From: Carya illinoinensis
Lineage: Eukaryota; Streptophyta; Magnoliopsida; Fagales; Juglandaceae
Direction of reading: 5' to 3'
NCBI RefSeq assembly: GCF_018687715.1
Contig: NC_056757.1
Location: 8,772,501-8,836,500 of the forward strand
Length of the DNA stretch: 64,000 bases
Shown: piece after piece, positions 35,416 through 45,887 of the stretch
How positions within the stretch are numbered: position 1 is the first letter of the stretch
Layout of the letters: each line of letters begins with the position of its first letter
Program-made: the position numbers and the translations under genes
Notes under the pieces: generated by a model
Seen by the model: the letters and a program-made list of their open reading frames with translations, nothing else
Told to the model about the DNA's origin: nothing
Databases searched by the model: none

Positions 35416-36648
35416 ATGGGGAGACCAAGGAAATCTACCCAGGAACCACGGGACAATACCTCCAGCGATGACTCCCTAGCCGAAGCAATACGGCAGATGA
35501 CAGAATTTATGCAGCAGAGTGCGAGGTCTCAACAGGCAAGGCCTTGGCCACAACAAGGACCTTGGCCACAACAAGGGGGTCCTTGGCCACCATCAGGAGG
35601 GCCTTATCCACAGTTAGGAGAGCCTTGTCCGCAACAAGGAGGGTATTGGCCACAACCAGGAGGTCCTTGGCCATATCAGGGAGGGCCTTGGATGTATCCA
35701 GGAGGGTCCAGTAGCATGGTGCAAGCCGGATGCACCTATGAGCGCTTCCTGGCGCATAGAACTTCACACTTCACCGGAAATGAGGATCCACTTCAGGCTG
35801 GAAAATGGATCAAAGATCTGGAGAAAACTTTTGAGGTGTGTGGATGCACTGAGGCACAACAAGTACTCTACGCCAGCTATCTCTTGCAAGGTACCGCTTC
35901 TGATTGGTGGGATACCAAGAGGGTGCTGTTGGAATCTGAACTGGAATCTTTCGCTGCGGTGACCTGGCAGCGTTTCAAGAAGGAGTTCAATGACTGCTTC
36001 TTTCCCGCATCGATAAGGAAGTAAAAGGCAAGAGAGTTCTCCAATCTGGTCCAAGGGGGCGCGACAGTAGAACAGTACGCCCGGAGGTTCATAGAACTTG
36101 AGTGGTTTGCTCCTCACCTTGTCGCCATTGAGGAGATGCGAGCGGATCGTTTCCAGAAGGGGCTGCGTCATGACATACGCCGTATGGTGGTCAGCCATCG
36201 GATATCCACTTTTCAGGAATTAGTAGATTGGCCACCCTTGTGGAGCGGGAAAATAATCTGAGTGTGGGCTCCCCTCCAGGGCATAAGAGGCAGAGTTTTT
36301 CTGGCGAAGGAAGCAGCTCGGGTTCGCCCTAGAAGTTTGTTCAGCGGACCGGAACTCGACCTCCAACGTCCTCAGGTGTTCGTATGGGAGGACGGGTGCC
36401 TATTTGTGGAGCTTGTAATAGAGCTCATGAGGGCGAGTGTCGGATGAGTAGCGGACCCCAGTGTTACCGGTGCGGCCAAGTAGGACATATCGCTCGGGAT
36501 TGCTCCGTCAGAGTTCAAGGAAGCCGTGAAGGTAGACACGGTGGAAGAACCAACCCGAGACAAGCAGTGCAAGCCCGGGTTTATGCTGTCACACCCGGAG
36601 AGGTGGATGATGAGGCACCAGCGACCCATGATGCTGGAGTAATTACAG
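35416..36648 (+). pseudogene. Chromovirus gag (capsid, nucleocapsid), disrupted
   Basis: I take the ATG at 35416 (MGRPRKSTQEPRDN) as the start. The N-terminus carries a tandem Pro/Gln/Gly/Trp repeat (about 35540-35715). The capsid-like domain follows (TSHFTGNEDPLQAGKWIKDL, FKKEFNDCFF). The nucleocapsid has a CCHC knuckle CYRCGQVGHIARDC at 36462-36503, preceded by CGACNRAHEGEC. Lesions: TAA at 36022-36024, a one-base shift near 36228, TAG at 36330-36332. The two nonsense codons could each be a C-to-T change. As it stands it cannot make full Gag. An intron-like interval starts at 36649. Confidence 0.85.
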
Positions 36649-36744
36649 GTATGGTTTAATTTAATCTTAAGTTGGATTTAATTTTTGGTGTTTGTGGTTT
36701 ATTCTTTGCTTTTTGGATTTCATGGGTTGATGTGTTTGGTTCAG
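36649..36744 (+). other. Apparent 96-nt intron between gag and pol
   Basis: It starts GTATGG, ends TTTGGTTCAG and is T-rich, as plant introns are. It is 96 nt (divisible by three) and carries an in-frame TAA at 36657-36659. Upstream sequence ends ...GVITG and downstream runs [18 protein letters not shown], a continuous protease approach, with the junction codon split after its first base. Without splicing, translation would end nine bases into the interval. Confidence 0.7.
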
Positions 36745-39563
36745 GAAGAGTTCGTTTGTATGAGTTTTATGCTTGTACTTTGTTTGATTCCGGTGCTTCA
36801 CGATCGTTTGTATCTTCCACGTTTGCACGGGTGTGTAATTTGGTCATGGAGCCGTTGCCGAAGTCTATGGTAGTGGCTCTACCCGATGGTGAGATGGTGT
36901 GGTGTTCCAAGGTTGCTTTGGGATGCCCGTTAAATTTTGAGGGAAGGTTCTTGGATGCGGATTTGGTGGTGTTCAAGCTGTTGGGCTTCGATATCATCCT
37001 CTGGATGGATTGGCTATACCGATATTCTGCGAGTATTAATTGCAGAAGTCGGATAATTAGCTTTCAGCTTCCAGATGGTGATTGTCTAGAATTTGTGGGG
37101 AGTAGATTAAAAGAAAAACCGATAATTATATCGGCGATTCAGGCAAGACGAGAGATTGCATGGGGAGCGGATGCATTCTTGGTGCAGATGGTGTTCACGC
37201 CGTCTGAGAAGAAGTCTTTGGCAGACATTCCAGTTGTGGAAGAATTCCCCGATGTGTTTGTGGATGACTTGCCCGGACTACCCCCTGTTCGGGAGATGGA
37301 GTTTGTTATAGACTTGGAACCTGGAGCGGCTCCTGTGCATAAAGCTCCTTATCGCATGGCACCGGCTGAATTGAAAGAGTTGAAGACTCAGTTGCAAGAA
37401 CTGGTAGAGAAGGGATTTATTCAGCCTAGTGCGTCGCCGTGGGGTGCACCAGTTTTATTTGTTAAAAAGAAAGATGGAACCCTCCGTATGTGCATTGATT
37501 ATCGGGAATTGAACAAGGTGACCATCAAAAATAAATATCCTCTCCCGCGGATAGATGATTTGTTTGATCAGCTTCAAGGAGCAGCCGTGTTCTCTAAGAT
37601 TGATCTGAGGTTGGGATACTACCAGCTGAGAATCAGAGACCAGGATGTGCCTAAAACTGCTTTCAGGTCGAGGTATGGGCATTATGAATTTAAGGTGATG
37701 CCGTTTGGGTTAGCTAATGCCCCTGCAGCGTTCATGGATTTAATGAATCGAGTGTTTCGACCTTATATGGATTCCTTTGTGGTAGTATTTATTGATGATA
37801 TACTGATTTATTCCCGAGATGTGAAAGAGCATGTGTATCATCTTAGTCTGGTACTTGAGAGATTGAGAGAACACCAGCTATACGCCAAGCTCAGTAAGTG
37901 TGAATTCTGGTTGGAAGAAGTTAAATTTCTTGGGCATGTAATTTCCCGGGGCGGAGTGGCAGTTGATCCTAGTAAGGTAGAAGCCATTTTGTCATGGCAG
38001 CGCCCGACAACAGTGCGCGAGGTCAGGAGTTTCTTGGGGCTCGCCGGTTACTACCGAAGATTTGTAGAGGGTTTTGCTCGCCTATCCGGACCTCTCACAG
38101 CTTTGACTCGGAAGAATACAGAATTTGTTTGGTCAGAGAAATGTGAGAGAAGCTTCCAGGAATTAAAGAACAGGTTGACAACGGCACCAGTGTTAGCACT
38201 CCCAGAACCGCATAAGCCATTCGTAGTCTTCAGTGATGCGTCTAAGTTCGGTTTGGGTTGTGTCCTTATGCAAGAAGGATGGGTTGTAGCCTATGCATCT
38301 CGTCAGCTAAAGGACCATGAAAAGAATTATCGGACGCATGATCTAGAATTGGCTGCGATTGTTTTTGCCCTTAAGATCTGGCGGCACTTCTTGTATGGGG
38401 AAGCTTGCGAGGTATTTACTGATCACAAGAGTTTGAAGCATTTGTTTTCCCAGAGAAATCTGAATATGAGGCAGAGGCGATGGCTGGAGCTAATCAGTGA
38501 CTATCAGTGTGAGATCAAGTACCATCCGGGGAAGGCTAATATAGTTGCTGATGCTTTGAGCCAGAAGTCACATTTGGAAGATGAAGCCAAGCCGTCAGAA
38601 TTGGAGTCGTTGCTTTGTGGGATGAGAAGGCTCCTTATAGAGAGTTCGCAGCAAGTAGAGATTTTGTCTTCGGTTCTTGATATTCGGGTAACTGATTTTG
38701 AAGAATTGAAAACTCTCCAAAGAAAGGATCCGAAGCTGCTGAACATCAGGAAAAGAGTCCGAAAATCTCGAGGGCCGTTGCATTATAGCATGGATAATGA
38801 TGGGATACTTCGGTTCCGAGATCGCAGAGTGGTCCCAAAGGACTCAGATTTCAAAGAACGGATCATGGCGGAAGCTCATGCGGCCCCGTATTCAGTTCAT
38901 CCCGGCAGTACAAAGATGTATCGAGACTTGAAGAAAAATTACTGGTGGGATGGAATGAAGAAGGACGTTGCCTTATATGTGGAGAAATGCCACACATGCC
39001 GTCAGGTGAAGGCCGAGCATCAGAGACCTGCAGGTATGCTCCAACCCCTCCCTATTCCTGAGTGGAAGTGGGATGACATCACGATGGACTTCGTAGTGGG
39101 TTTGCCGAGAACGCCTAGTGGGAAGAATTCTGTTTGGGTGATTGTGGACCGGTTAACGAAGAGTGCTCATTTTCTGCCTGTTAATAACACCGACTCTTTG
39201 GGTAAGTTGACCCGTTTGTATGTTAAAGAGATAGTGCGGCTACACGGCGTACCAAAGAGTATAGTGTCGGATCAAGATCCGAGGTTTACGTCGCAGTTCT
39301 GGAAGAGTTTGCAGGTAGCCTTGGGTACTAAGTTGAAGTTCAGTACTGCTTATCATCCGCAGACAGACGGCCAGTCAGAGCGCACCATTCAGACCCTGGA
39401 AGACATGTTGCGAGCTTGTGTCATGGAATTCCAAGGAAGTTGGGAAAACCATTTGCCGCTCATCGAGTTTGCATACAATAACAGCTTCCATGCGACCATT
39501 CAGATGGCTCCCTATGAAGCTCTTTTATGGGAGAAAGTGCAGGTCGCCCTTGTGTTGGGATGA
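36745..39563 (+). pseudogene. Chromovirus pol: protease, RT, RNase H, integrase
   Basis: One long frame covers: protease with active-site LFDSGAS (about 36780-36800); RT with [36 protein letters not shown] and the catalytic FIDD at 37788-37799 (the usual F/YxDD box); RNase H with [11 protein letters not shown] in [10 protein letters not shown], and [10 protein letters not shown]; and integrase with an HHCC finger ([11 protein letters not shown] ... [11 protein letters not shown]) and D, D, E in [15 protein letters not shown] and [11 protein letters not shown] one-base T insertion in TTTT at 39523-39526 shifts the frame, so the apparent C-terminus to 39563 is an artefact. The catalytic residues I can place remain. 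Confidence 0.9.
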
Positions 39564-40128
39564 AGTTGGGGAGAGTAGGATAATTGGACCCGAAATAGTT
39601 CAAGAGATGCAAAGTCAAGTCCGGATCATCAGAGATAAAATGGCGGCAGCTCAGAGTCGCCAGAAGAGTTACGCTGATACCAGGAGGAGAGAGTTGTCGT
39701 TTGAAGTTGGTGATTGGGTTTACCTTAAAGTCTCTCCCATGAGAGGTGTTAAGCGTTTTGGTAAGAAGAGGTAGCTAGATCCGAGGTACGTCGGCCCTTT
39801 TCAGATTCTGGAGAGAGTAGGGTCCGTCGCCTATAGAGTTGCTTTGCCAGATTATTTTGGGGATGTTCATGATGTCTTCCACGTATCATCCCTGAAGAAG
39901 AGCTTTGGACAGCAAGAACCACGCTTCGTCGACCCAACGGGTATTCAGTTGCAACTGGATCTCACTTATGAAGTTGTTCCGTCGCAGATCTTGGATTGGA
40001 AGAAGCAACAGTTGAGGTCCAAGACGATACCTTTGGTTAAAGTGGCTTGGGGAGATCCGTTAGCTCAAGACTTCTCTTGGGAGCGAGCAGCGGACATGAG
40101 GGAGCAGTACCCGTACTTGTTCGAATAG
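39527..40128 (+). pseudogene. Chromovirus integrase C-terminus and chromodomain, disrupted
   Basis: The next frame resumes integrase ([14 protein letters not shown]; then KSYADTRRRELSFEVGDWVYL, a GPF/Y-type module) to TAG at 39772-39774. After it, GPFQILERVGSVAYRV continues into DVFHVSSLKKSFG. The C-terminal ILDWKKQQLRSKTIPLVKV with DFSWERAADMREQYPYLF matches the chromodomain that targets chromoviruses to heterochromatin. It ends at TAG 40126-40128. The polypurine tract is 105 bp downstream. Confidence 0.85.
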
Positions 40129-40232
40129 AGAAGGTATGTGTCTTAATCTTGATCACAGTTGGTTTATGTGCTTACTTGTGGCTTGCTTTAAGTTGGTGGT
40201 TGATCTGCAATTTCGAGGACGAAATTGCTTTT

Positions 40233-40245
40233 AAGGAGGGGAGGA
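40233..40245 (+). other. Polypurine tract of the chromovirus
   Basis: AAGGAGGGGAGGA abuts the 3' LTR start (TGTGATGACTCGC at 40246). It is the primer for plus-strand DNA synthesis. Confidence 0.85.
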
Positions 40246-42315
40246 TGTGATGACTCGCTTTTTAGTGTATTTTTGCTGAAATAGTTGTTTTTATTTTAAT
40301 TAATATATTAGTTATTTATTTTAATTTAGTTGCGTTTTAAAATTATTTTTAATTTAATTGATGTTGTGTTTTATTTCTTTTAGTTGTTTTGTGAGTTTTA
40401 ATCTCTTTTTGGCGGTTTAGTTTCGTTTCCCGGAATGAGGATCAGACCTCATCTTTTTCCCTACATCTCTTTTTCTTTTCCCTTTTCTTTTTCCTTTTTT
40501 CTCTTTTTCCTTCTTCCTTTTTTTTCCTTTCTTTTTCCTTTTTTCTTTCTTTCTTTTTCCCTCTCTCCTCTCCCGCTCGAGCCCCCCCGGCCTCTCTCTC
40601 TCTTCTCTCTCCCTCACGCCGGAAGCTTCTCACCGTCGACCCATCGCCGTCCGGCCACCGTGGGCGACACCACCCCCACCGTTCGGTTCGTCTCCCTCCG
40701 GCGCACCACCCCACCGAACCTCAGCCCCATCCAGCCGGCCGTTTGGCCGGAAAACGTCCAACAAAGCCGCACGGCTTTTGCCCCGATCCGCCGCCGTCGC
40801 TCCACCTCCGGCCACCATTTCTTCACCACTTCATCACCGGTCTCTTGCCGTCCTAATCCACCCATTTTCGGCCTCCAACGACCACCGGAACAGCTCCTAC
40901 GAGCTAGCTTTCCTTTTTGGAAAATCCGGCCTATTTCCGGCGATTCCGCCGCCACCCACGGCCAACCACCACTTACAATAGCTTCACAACCATCCCTAAA
41001 CCATTCCCTATCAATCCCAAGCCCTAGTTTGTCCTCGTTCAAAAGTGAGTTTTTCACAACTCACGGCCACAGTGAATTTTCACTGTGATGTTGCTTTTTC
41101 GCCGCCGTTTGCAACGCCTCGTGTTTTCTAAAATTGCCATATAGTGCTGTAAGTATTTTCCAAACCCTATTTTCAGATTTAAATATATATTGCTCTTTCA
41201 ATTAATTAATCTGCTGGTTGGTTGATTCCGGACTGAGTCCAAGGAGTTCGGGGGTCGGATGGATGGAGGACGGAGTTGCTTGTTTTATTGTTTTATGTTG
41301 TTGGATTATTTTATTATGCATTGTTATGGCATTGCATGGTGCATGCACGTGTGTTTTTGTTTAAGTGTGAAAAGCCTGTTTATTGGCGTAAGTGGTCTTG
41401 CGGGTGCGTGTGTATCACGACCCCAAGCTGGAATGGGGTATTATCCCGGTGGAGCTCCTCTGGTCACTCGGGAGCGGAATAAACTGAGTGATGTCCCCTG
41501 AGTTGTCGCTAGACGACGGGAGCGGGGGCTAGGGGTTGCTTGGCTACGAACGCGCCGGGCGCGGAACCGGGCATCGCTCTACGCACCGACTCCGTGGCCC
41601 TTCGCTGGTGAGGGCTAGAGGATGCTTGGCTACGAACGTGCTGGGCACGGAACTGGGCATCGCTCGTTAGGTGTCACATGCGTGGTAGTACTCTGCGGTG
41701 TGGCACTGGAGCCAGGGTGTGCGGATGACCCCTAGGGGAGGTCATGGTGCATACGGTTAAAATGGATAATGGTTTGAGTCGGATAAAGGCCAAATGTGAC
41801 TTTTGGAGTGTTTTTCGGAAAGGGTGTGTTTTTGGGCCAAATGGGTTTTTGGCGTGTGTGGAAAACTGTGTCTTTGGGTTTTGTGCATTGGGCATGTTTC
41901 ACGCATATTGTTTGAGTTCTATGTGTTTTTATCTGGTAGTGTTTGGGTTTTACTTACCTGCGGTACCATTTTTGGTTCCGTAGCTTTTGATGCAGGGTTA
42001 GAGGACGAAGATGAGGAGGCTGAACCCGAGGATGCGGCTCCGTCGGGTTGCTGATGCTATGTTTTATATTTGTTTAAAACTGTATTTGTGTTTTTTTGTA
42101 ATATTTTATCTATGTACGTTTTAAACAGCTTGTATTACGTTAAGAAAAATTCTGGTACTTAGTTATAACTTTCGTTATCCGCTGCGTGTTTCTTCGTGCA
42201 CATTTGTTTCTTTTGCACACTCTTGGCACCCGTCGATAGGGTGGTGACCCGGGTTGTCACCATCCGGACGTCTCGATTTTCCCGTGTTTGGGCGTGGGGA
42301 TTTGGGGGCGTCACA
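40246..42315 (+). repeat. 3' LTR of the chromovirus
   Basis: It is the same length as the 5' LTR and differs by scattered single bases. It includes the hairpin at 41068-41087 and the pyrimidine tract at about 40450-40580. Confidence 0.95.
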
Positions 42316-45300
42316 ATCCTCCACTTAGCTGTACTACCTCCACAACCCGCTACACCTTGCCCGCTAGCTAAGAAATCCACCACATGAAAACATTGAAAAG
42401 GCATCACCCAAGTAATGCCTACCTTTGCAAATTACTCATTCCACAAGGTCATCACCATTTTGCAATGAAAAAACATGTGGTTAATAGATTTACCATCTTT
42501 TTTACATATGAAGCACCAATCCATCACATATAAACCCATTTTCCTCAAATTATCAATAGTTAAAACTTTCTCAAGCGACACCAACCAGCAAAACAATGAA
42601 ACTTTACTGGGCACTCTAGCTCTTCAAATGTATTTTCAGGAGTATGATATATTACCATGGCTATTTAACGCCTTGTAATAGGATTTCATAGAGAATCTAG
42701 ACTTTATTATCATGAATCCACTGCATCATATCCTCCTTGATATGATCAATCTTTGAATCATAAAGTTTTACATAGAAATCTACATCTTCACTCACTTCCC
42801 AGTCCATTAAATCTCTGGTAAATTCCACATTCTAATTCAACATATTGTTAGAAAGCATATATGAATCAGCCACAACAACTCATTTATTTTTAGCAATCCT
42901 GAAAAGTCTAAGAAATGCTAATTTAAGAGCTAAATCACCACACCAAATATCATGCCAGAAGAAAATATTAGTCTCGGTCCCCACTTCCAAATTAATGTTT
43001 TTGACAAAATCCTCCCATCCCAACCGAATGGACTTCCACAATCCCACCTCAAACACCCCTTTTATTTCATTAATACACCAATTCCCCTACATCCTTCCAT
43101 ATTTAACATCTACAATCGGTCTCCATAATGCATTACTCTCATTGTTATACCTCCAAAGCCACTTCCCAAGGAGCTTTATTAAAAAATTTTAAATTTCACA
43201 CACCCAAACCTCCACAAAACACCAGAGTACAAACCTTATTCCAACTCACTAAGTAATATTTTCGTTCCTCCCCAATACCATCCCATAAGAGATTTTTAAA
43301 AATCCTCTCAATTTTTTTTACCTCCCCCGCTAGAATAGAGAAAAGAGAGAGGAAATAAGTGGGTAGATTAGACAAGGTGTTTTTAATAAGTAACTCTGTC
43401 CACTTTGGACAAATAGATCTTTTTCCAACTAGTTAGTCTCCTCTCAAACTTCTCAATCACCCCATCCAAGATAGACAAACATTTGTGGGGAGCCCACAAA
43501 GGTAACCCAAGATATTTTATAGGTAAACAAGATACTTTACATCCTAAAATATTGGCCAAATCATAAATATTGTTGACTAGACCCACTGGGACAATTTCAT
43601 ATTTAGTTAAATTAATTCTAAACTCGGAGACAGCTTCAAAACATAACAATAAAGCTCCTAAAGCTATAAGATGATCTTGGTTAGCATCATGAAAATTGAA
43701 GTATCAGCCGTGAAGAGAAGATAAGAAACAATGATGCTGCCTCTTGAAACATCTCCCACCCTGAAGCCTGACACAAAACCTCCTTCAATAGCCACTTCAA
43801 TCATACGACTCAAGGCATTTATAACTAAGACAAAAAGGAAAGGAGATAAGGGATCTCCTTGCCTTAATCTACCGGAGCTGCTAAAAAAACCAGCTGGAGA
43901 GTCATTCACCAAAATAGAGAACTTGACTGTCGAAATGCAATATCTTATCCACGAATACCACTTCTCTCCTAATCAAAACCTCCCAAGCAAGTAAAAAAGA
44001 AAATCCCTATTGACATGATCAAAAGCCTTTTCCATGTCGAATTTGACTAAAATTCTAGATTTTCCCATCTTTTTTATACTTTCCAAACATTCATGAGCAA
44101 TAAGTGTTAAGTCAAAGATTTGTCTTCCCTTCGCAAATGCATTTTGCGACTTTGAAATGATCTTATCCATAACCATACAAAGGTGGTTAGCTAACACCTT
44201 TGAGATGATCTTATAAACCCATTAACGAAGCTAATAGTGCAAAAATCTCTCATTCCTTTAGCACCTGGCTTTTTAGGAATAAGAGTTATAAAAGTTGTAT
44301 TAAAACTTTTTCAAATCTCTTGCCAGAGTGAAATTCATCAAAAAATTTATAATATCATCCTTCACAATATCCCTGTAAGCTTGGAAAAATGCCATGGAAA
44401 AACCGTCGGGACCCTGATCCTTATCTTTAGACATGCCTCTAACTACATCCTTTTCTTTAGACATGCCTCTAACTACATTAAGAACTTCATCTTCCTTAAA
44501 AGGCCTCTCTAACCAAACTGCAATAAAATGATCAATGGAGTAAAAAACCAGCCCATCTAACTTGGGCCTCCATGAAAATTTCTCAAAAAAGTTTCTCATA
44601 AAAATTCAAAATATGATCTTCAATCTCCTCCTTATCACAAATCACATTGTCACCTTCATGAAGGACTTCAATTGCATTATTTCTACGATGAGAATTTGCC
44701 AGTTTATGGAAGAATTTCGCACATTTGTCTCATTCCTGAAGCCATAAAATTCTATATTTTTGCCTCCATGAAATTTATTCCATAAGCATAAATTTGTCAA
44801 TATCAACTAGCACCCTTTTCTTCACTAGAAATTGTAACCCTCAAGTCTTTATCCTCTAAACTGTTCAGCTGTTCCATAAGGAGTACCCTATTGTTTTTAA
44901 CATTGCCAAAAGTCTCTACATTCCATTTCTTAAAATCTTTCTTGAACTCCGTAAATTTTCCTACCAAGATAAAATTGGGAGTGCCATTAAAGTGATAAGA
45001 GAACCACCACCTTCTTACTCATTCAACAAAACCTTCCTCCTTCAACCATAAATTTTCAAATTTAAAGTGTCTTTTTCCACAAACAATGCCCCCATAAACC
45101 TACATAATAGGATAATGGTCAGAAACTACTCGCTGTAAGCTTTTTTGACTTAACTCTGGAAAAAGTGCTTCCTAAGATGCTGAAACCAAAAATCTATCAA
45201 TAAGGGAGCTCTCCCATTTGACCATGTGTGATCTCCTCCTGCCATAGGCAAATCAATCAACTAAAACTTGGAAATGAGTTCTAAAAATTCAAACATAGCT

Positions 45301-45667
45301 TTAAAAATGACCAAATCCCCGACTCACTCACAAGAAAAACAAGTAATATTAAAATCCTCTCCAAAACACCATGGAAGATCCCACCAACTACAAAGCCCTG
45401 TGATATCTTCCCACAGTAAACTTCTACCAGAATCCAAATTTGGCCCATAAACACAAGCAAAAGCCCATTTGACACCATCAACTACATTCTTAAAGGGACA
45501 TGCCACCAAGAATTCTCCCACATAGTGATCTACTACTTCCACAACCCTCCTATACCACATAACAATGATGCCTCTTGAAGCTCTATTAGGGACTGACTCG
45601 ACCCAGCCCACATAATTACAGTTCTATAAATTATGAACCATCAAATGGCTAACAACCTTCAATTTAG
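42316..45667 (-). pseudogene. LINE B ORF2: endonuclease, reverse transcriptase, zf-RVT
   Basis: Reading leftward from 45660: endonuclease middle (45611-45281: NRASRGIIVMWYRR, WAFACVYGPN, WCFGEDFNITC). RT follows: 44599-44300 with QGPDGFSMAFFQAY; 44197-43973 with SQNAFAKGRQIFD and VKFDMEKAFDHVNRDFL. Then 43912-43664 has [17 protein letters not shown] but FTADT where FADDT is expected, so a catalytic Asp is lost. 43649-43383 has LPIKYLGLPLWAPHK. zf-RVT lies at 42614-42432 (KVSLFCWLVSLEKVLTIDNL, CFICKK). Stops and shifts throughout; dead. Confidence 0.85.
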
Positions 45668-45887
45668 TTTTTTTTTTTTTTTTTTTTAAAGAGTTAGGGC
45701 CACATGTTCAAGAATGACCTCTCTCCAAGTTTATTAATAAAACACTCACTTATGGCAGAGGAATATCATGGTTACAATATCAACATCTAGAGGTTTATAA
45801 ACAAACCAGAATGCAAACAAAAAGGACCAACAAAAAAAACCCAATAAAAACCGTATGACACTACTACTGAAAAACCTGTACCAAAAA

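Larger units (their letters stand above)
33065..42315 (+). mobile_element. Complete Ty3/gypsy chromovirus (Tekay/Del-like), 9251 bp
   Basis: Two LTRs of identical length (2070 bp) begin TGT.ATGAC and end GGCGTCACA. A perfect 5-bp TSD ATCCT flanks the element (33060-33064 and 42316-42320). Order: 5' LTR, initiator tRNA-Met primer site, gag with zinc knuckle, protease, RT, RNase H, integrase, chromodomain, polypurine tract, 3' LTR. That order, the long LTRs and the terminal chromodomain place it among chromoviruses, best with Tekay/Del. LTRs differ by scattered single bases only, so insertion was fairly recent. Even so, at least five lesions break gag-pol. It sits in LINE B. Confidence 0.93.

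Noticed and set aside
36672..36744. Start of pol at the Met at 36672
   Set aside because: The first 24 codons are the T-rich interval read through; homologous sequence begins at 36745, after the inferred 3' splice site.
40233..40250. 3' LTR start at TGACTCG (40251)
   Set aside because: The TGTGATGAC start at 40246 matches the ends of the other copies, directly follows the polypurine tract, and gives an LTR exactly as long as the 5' LTR and a perfect ATCCT TSD.
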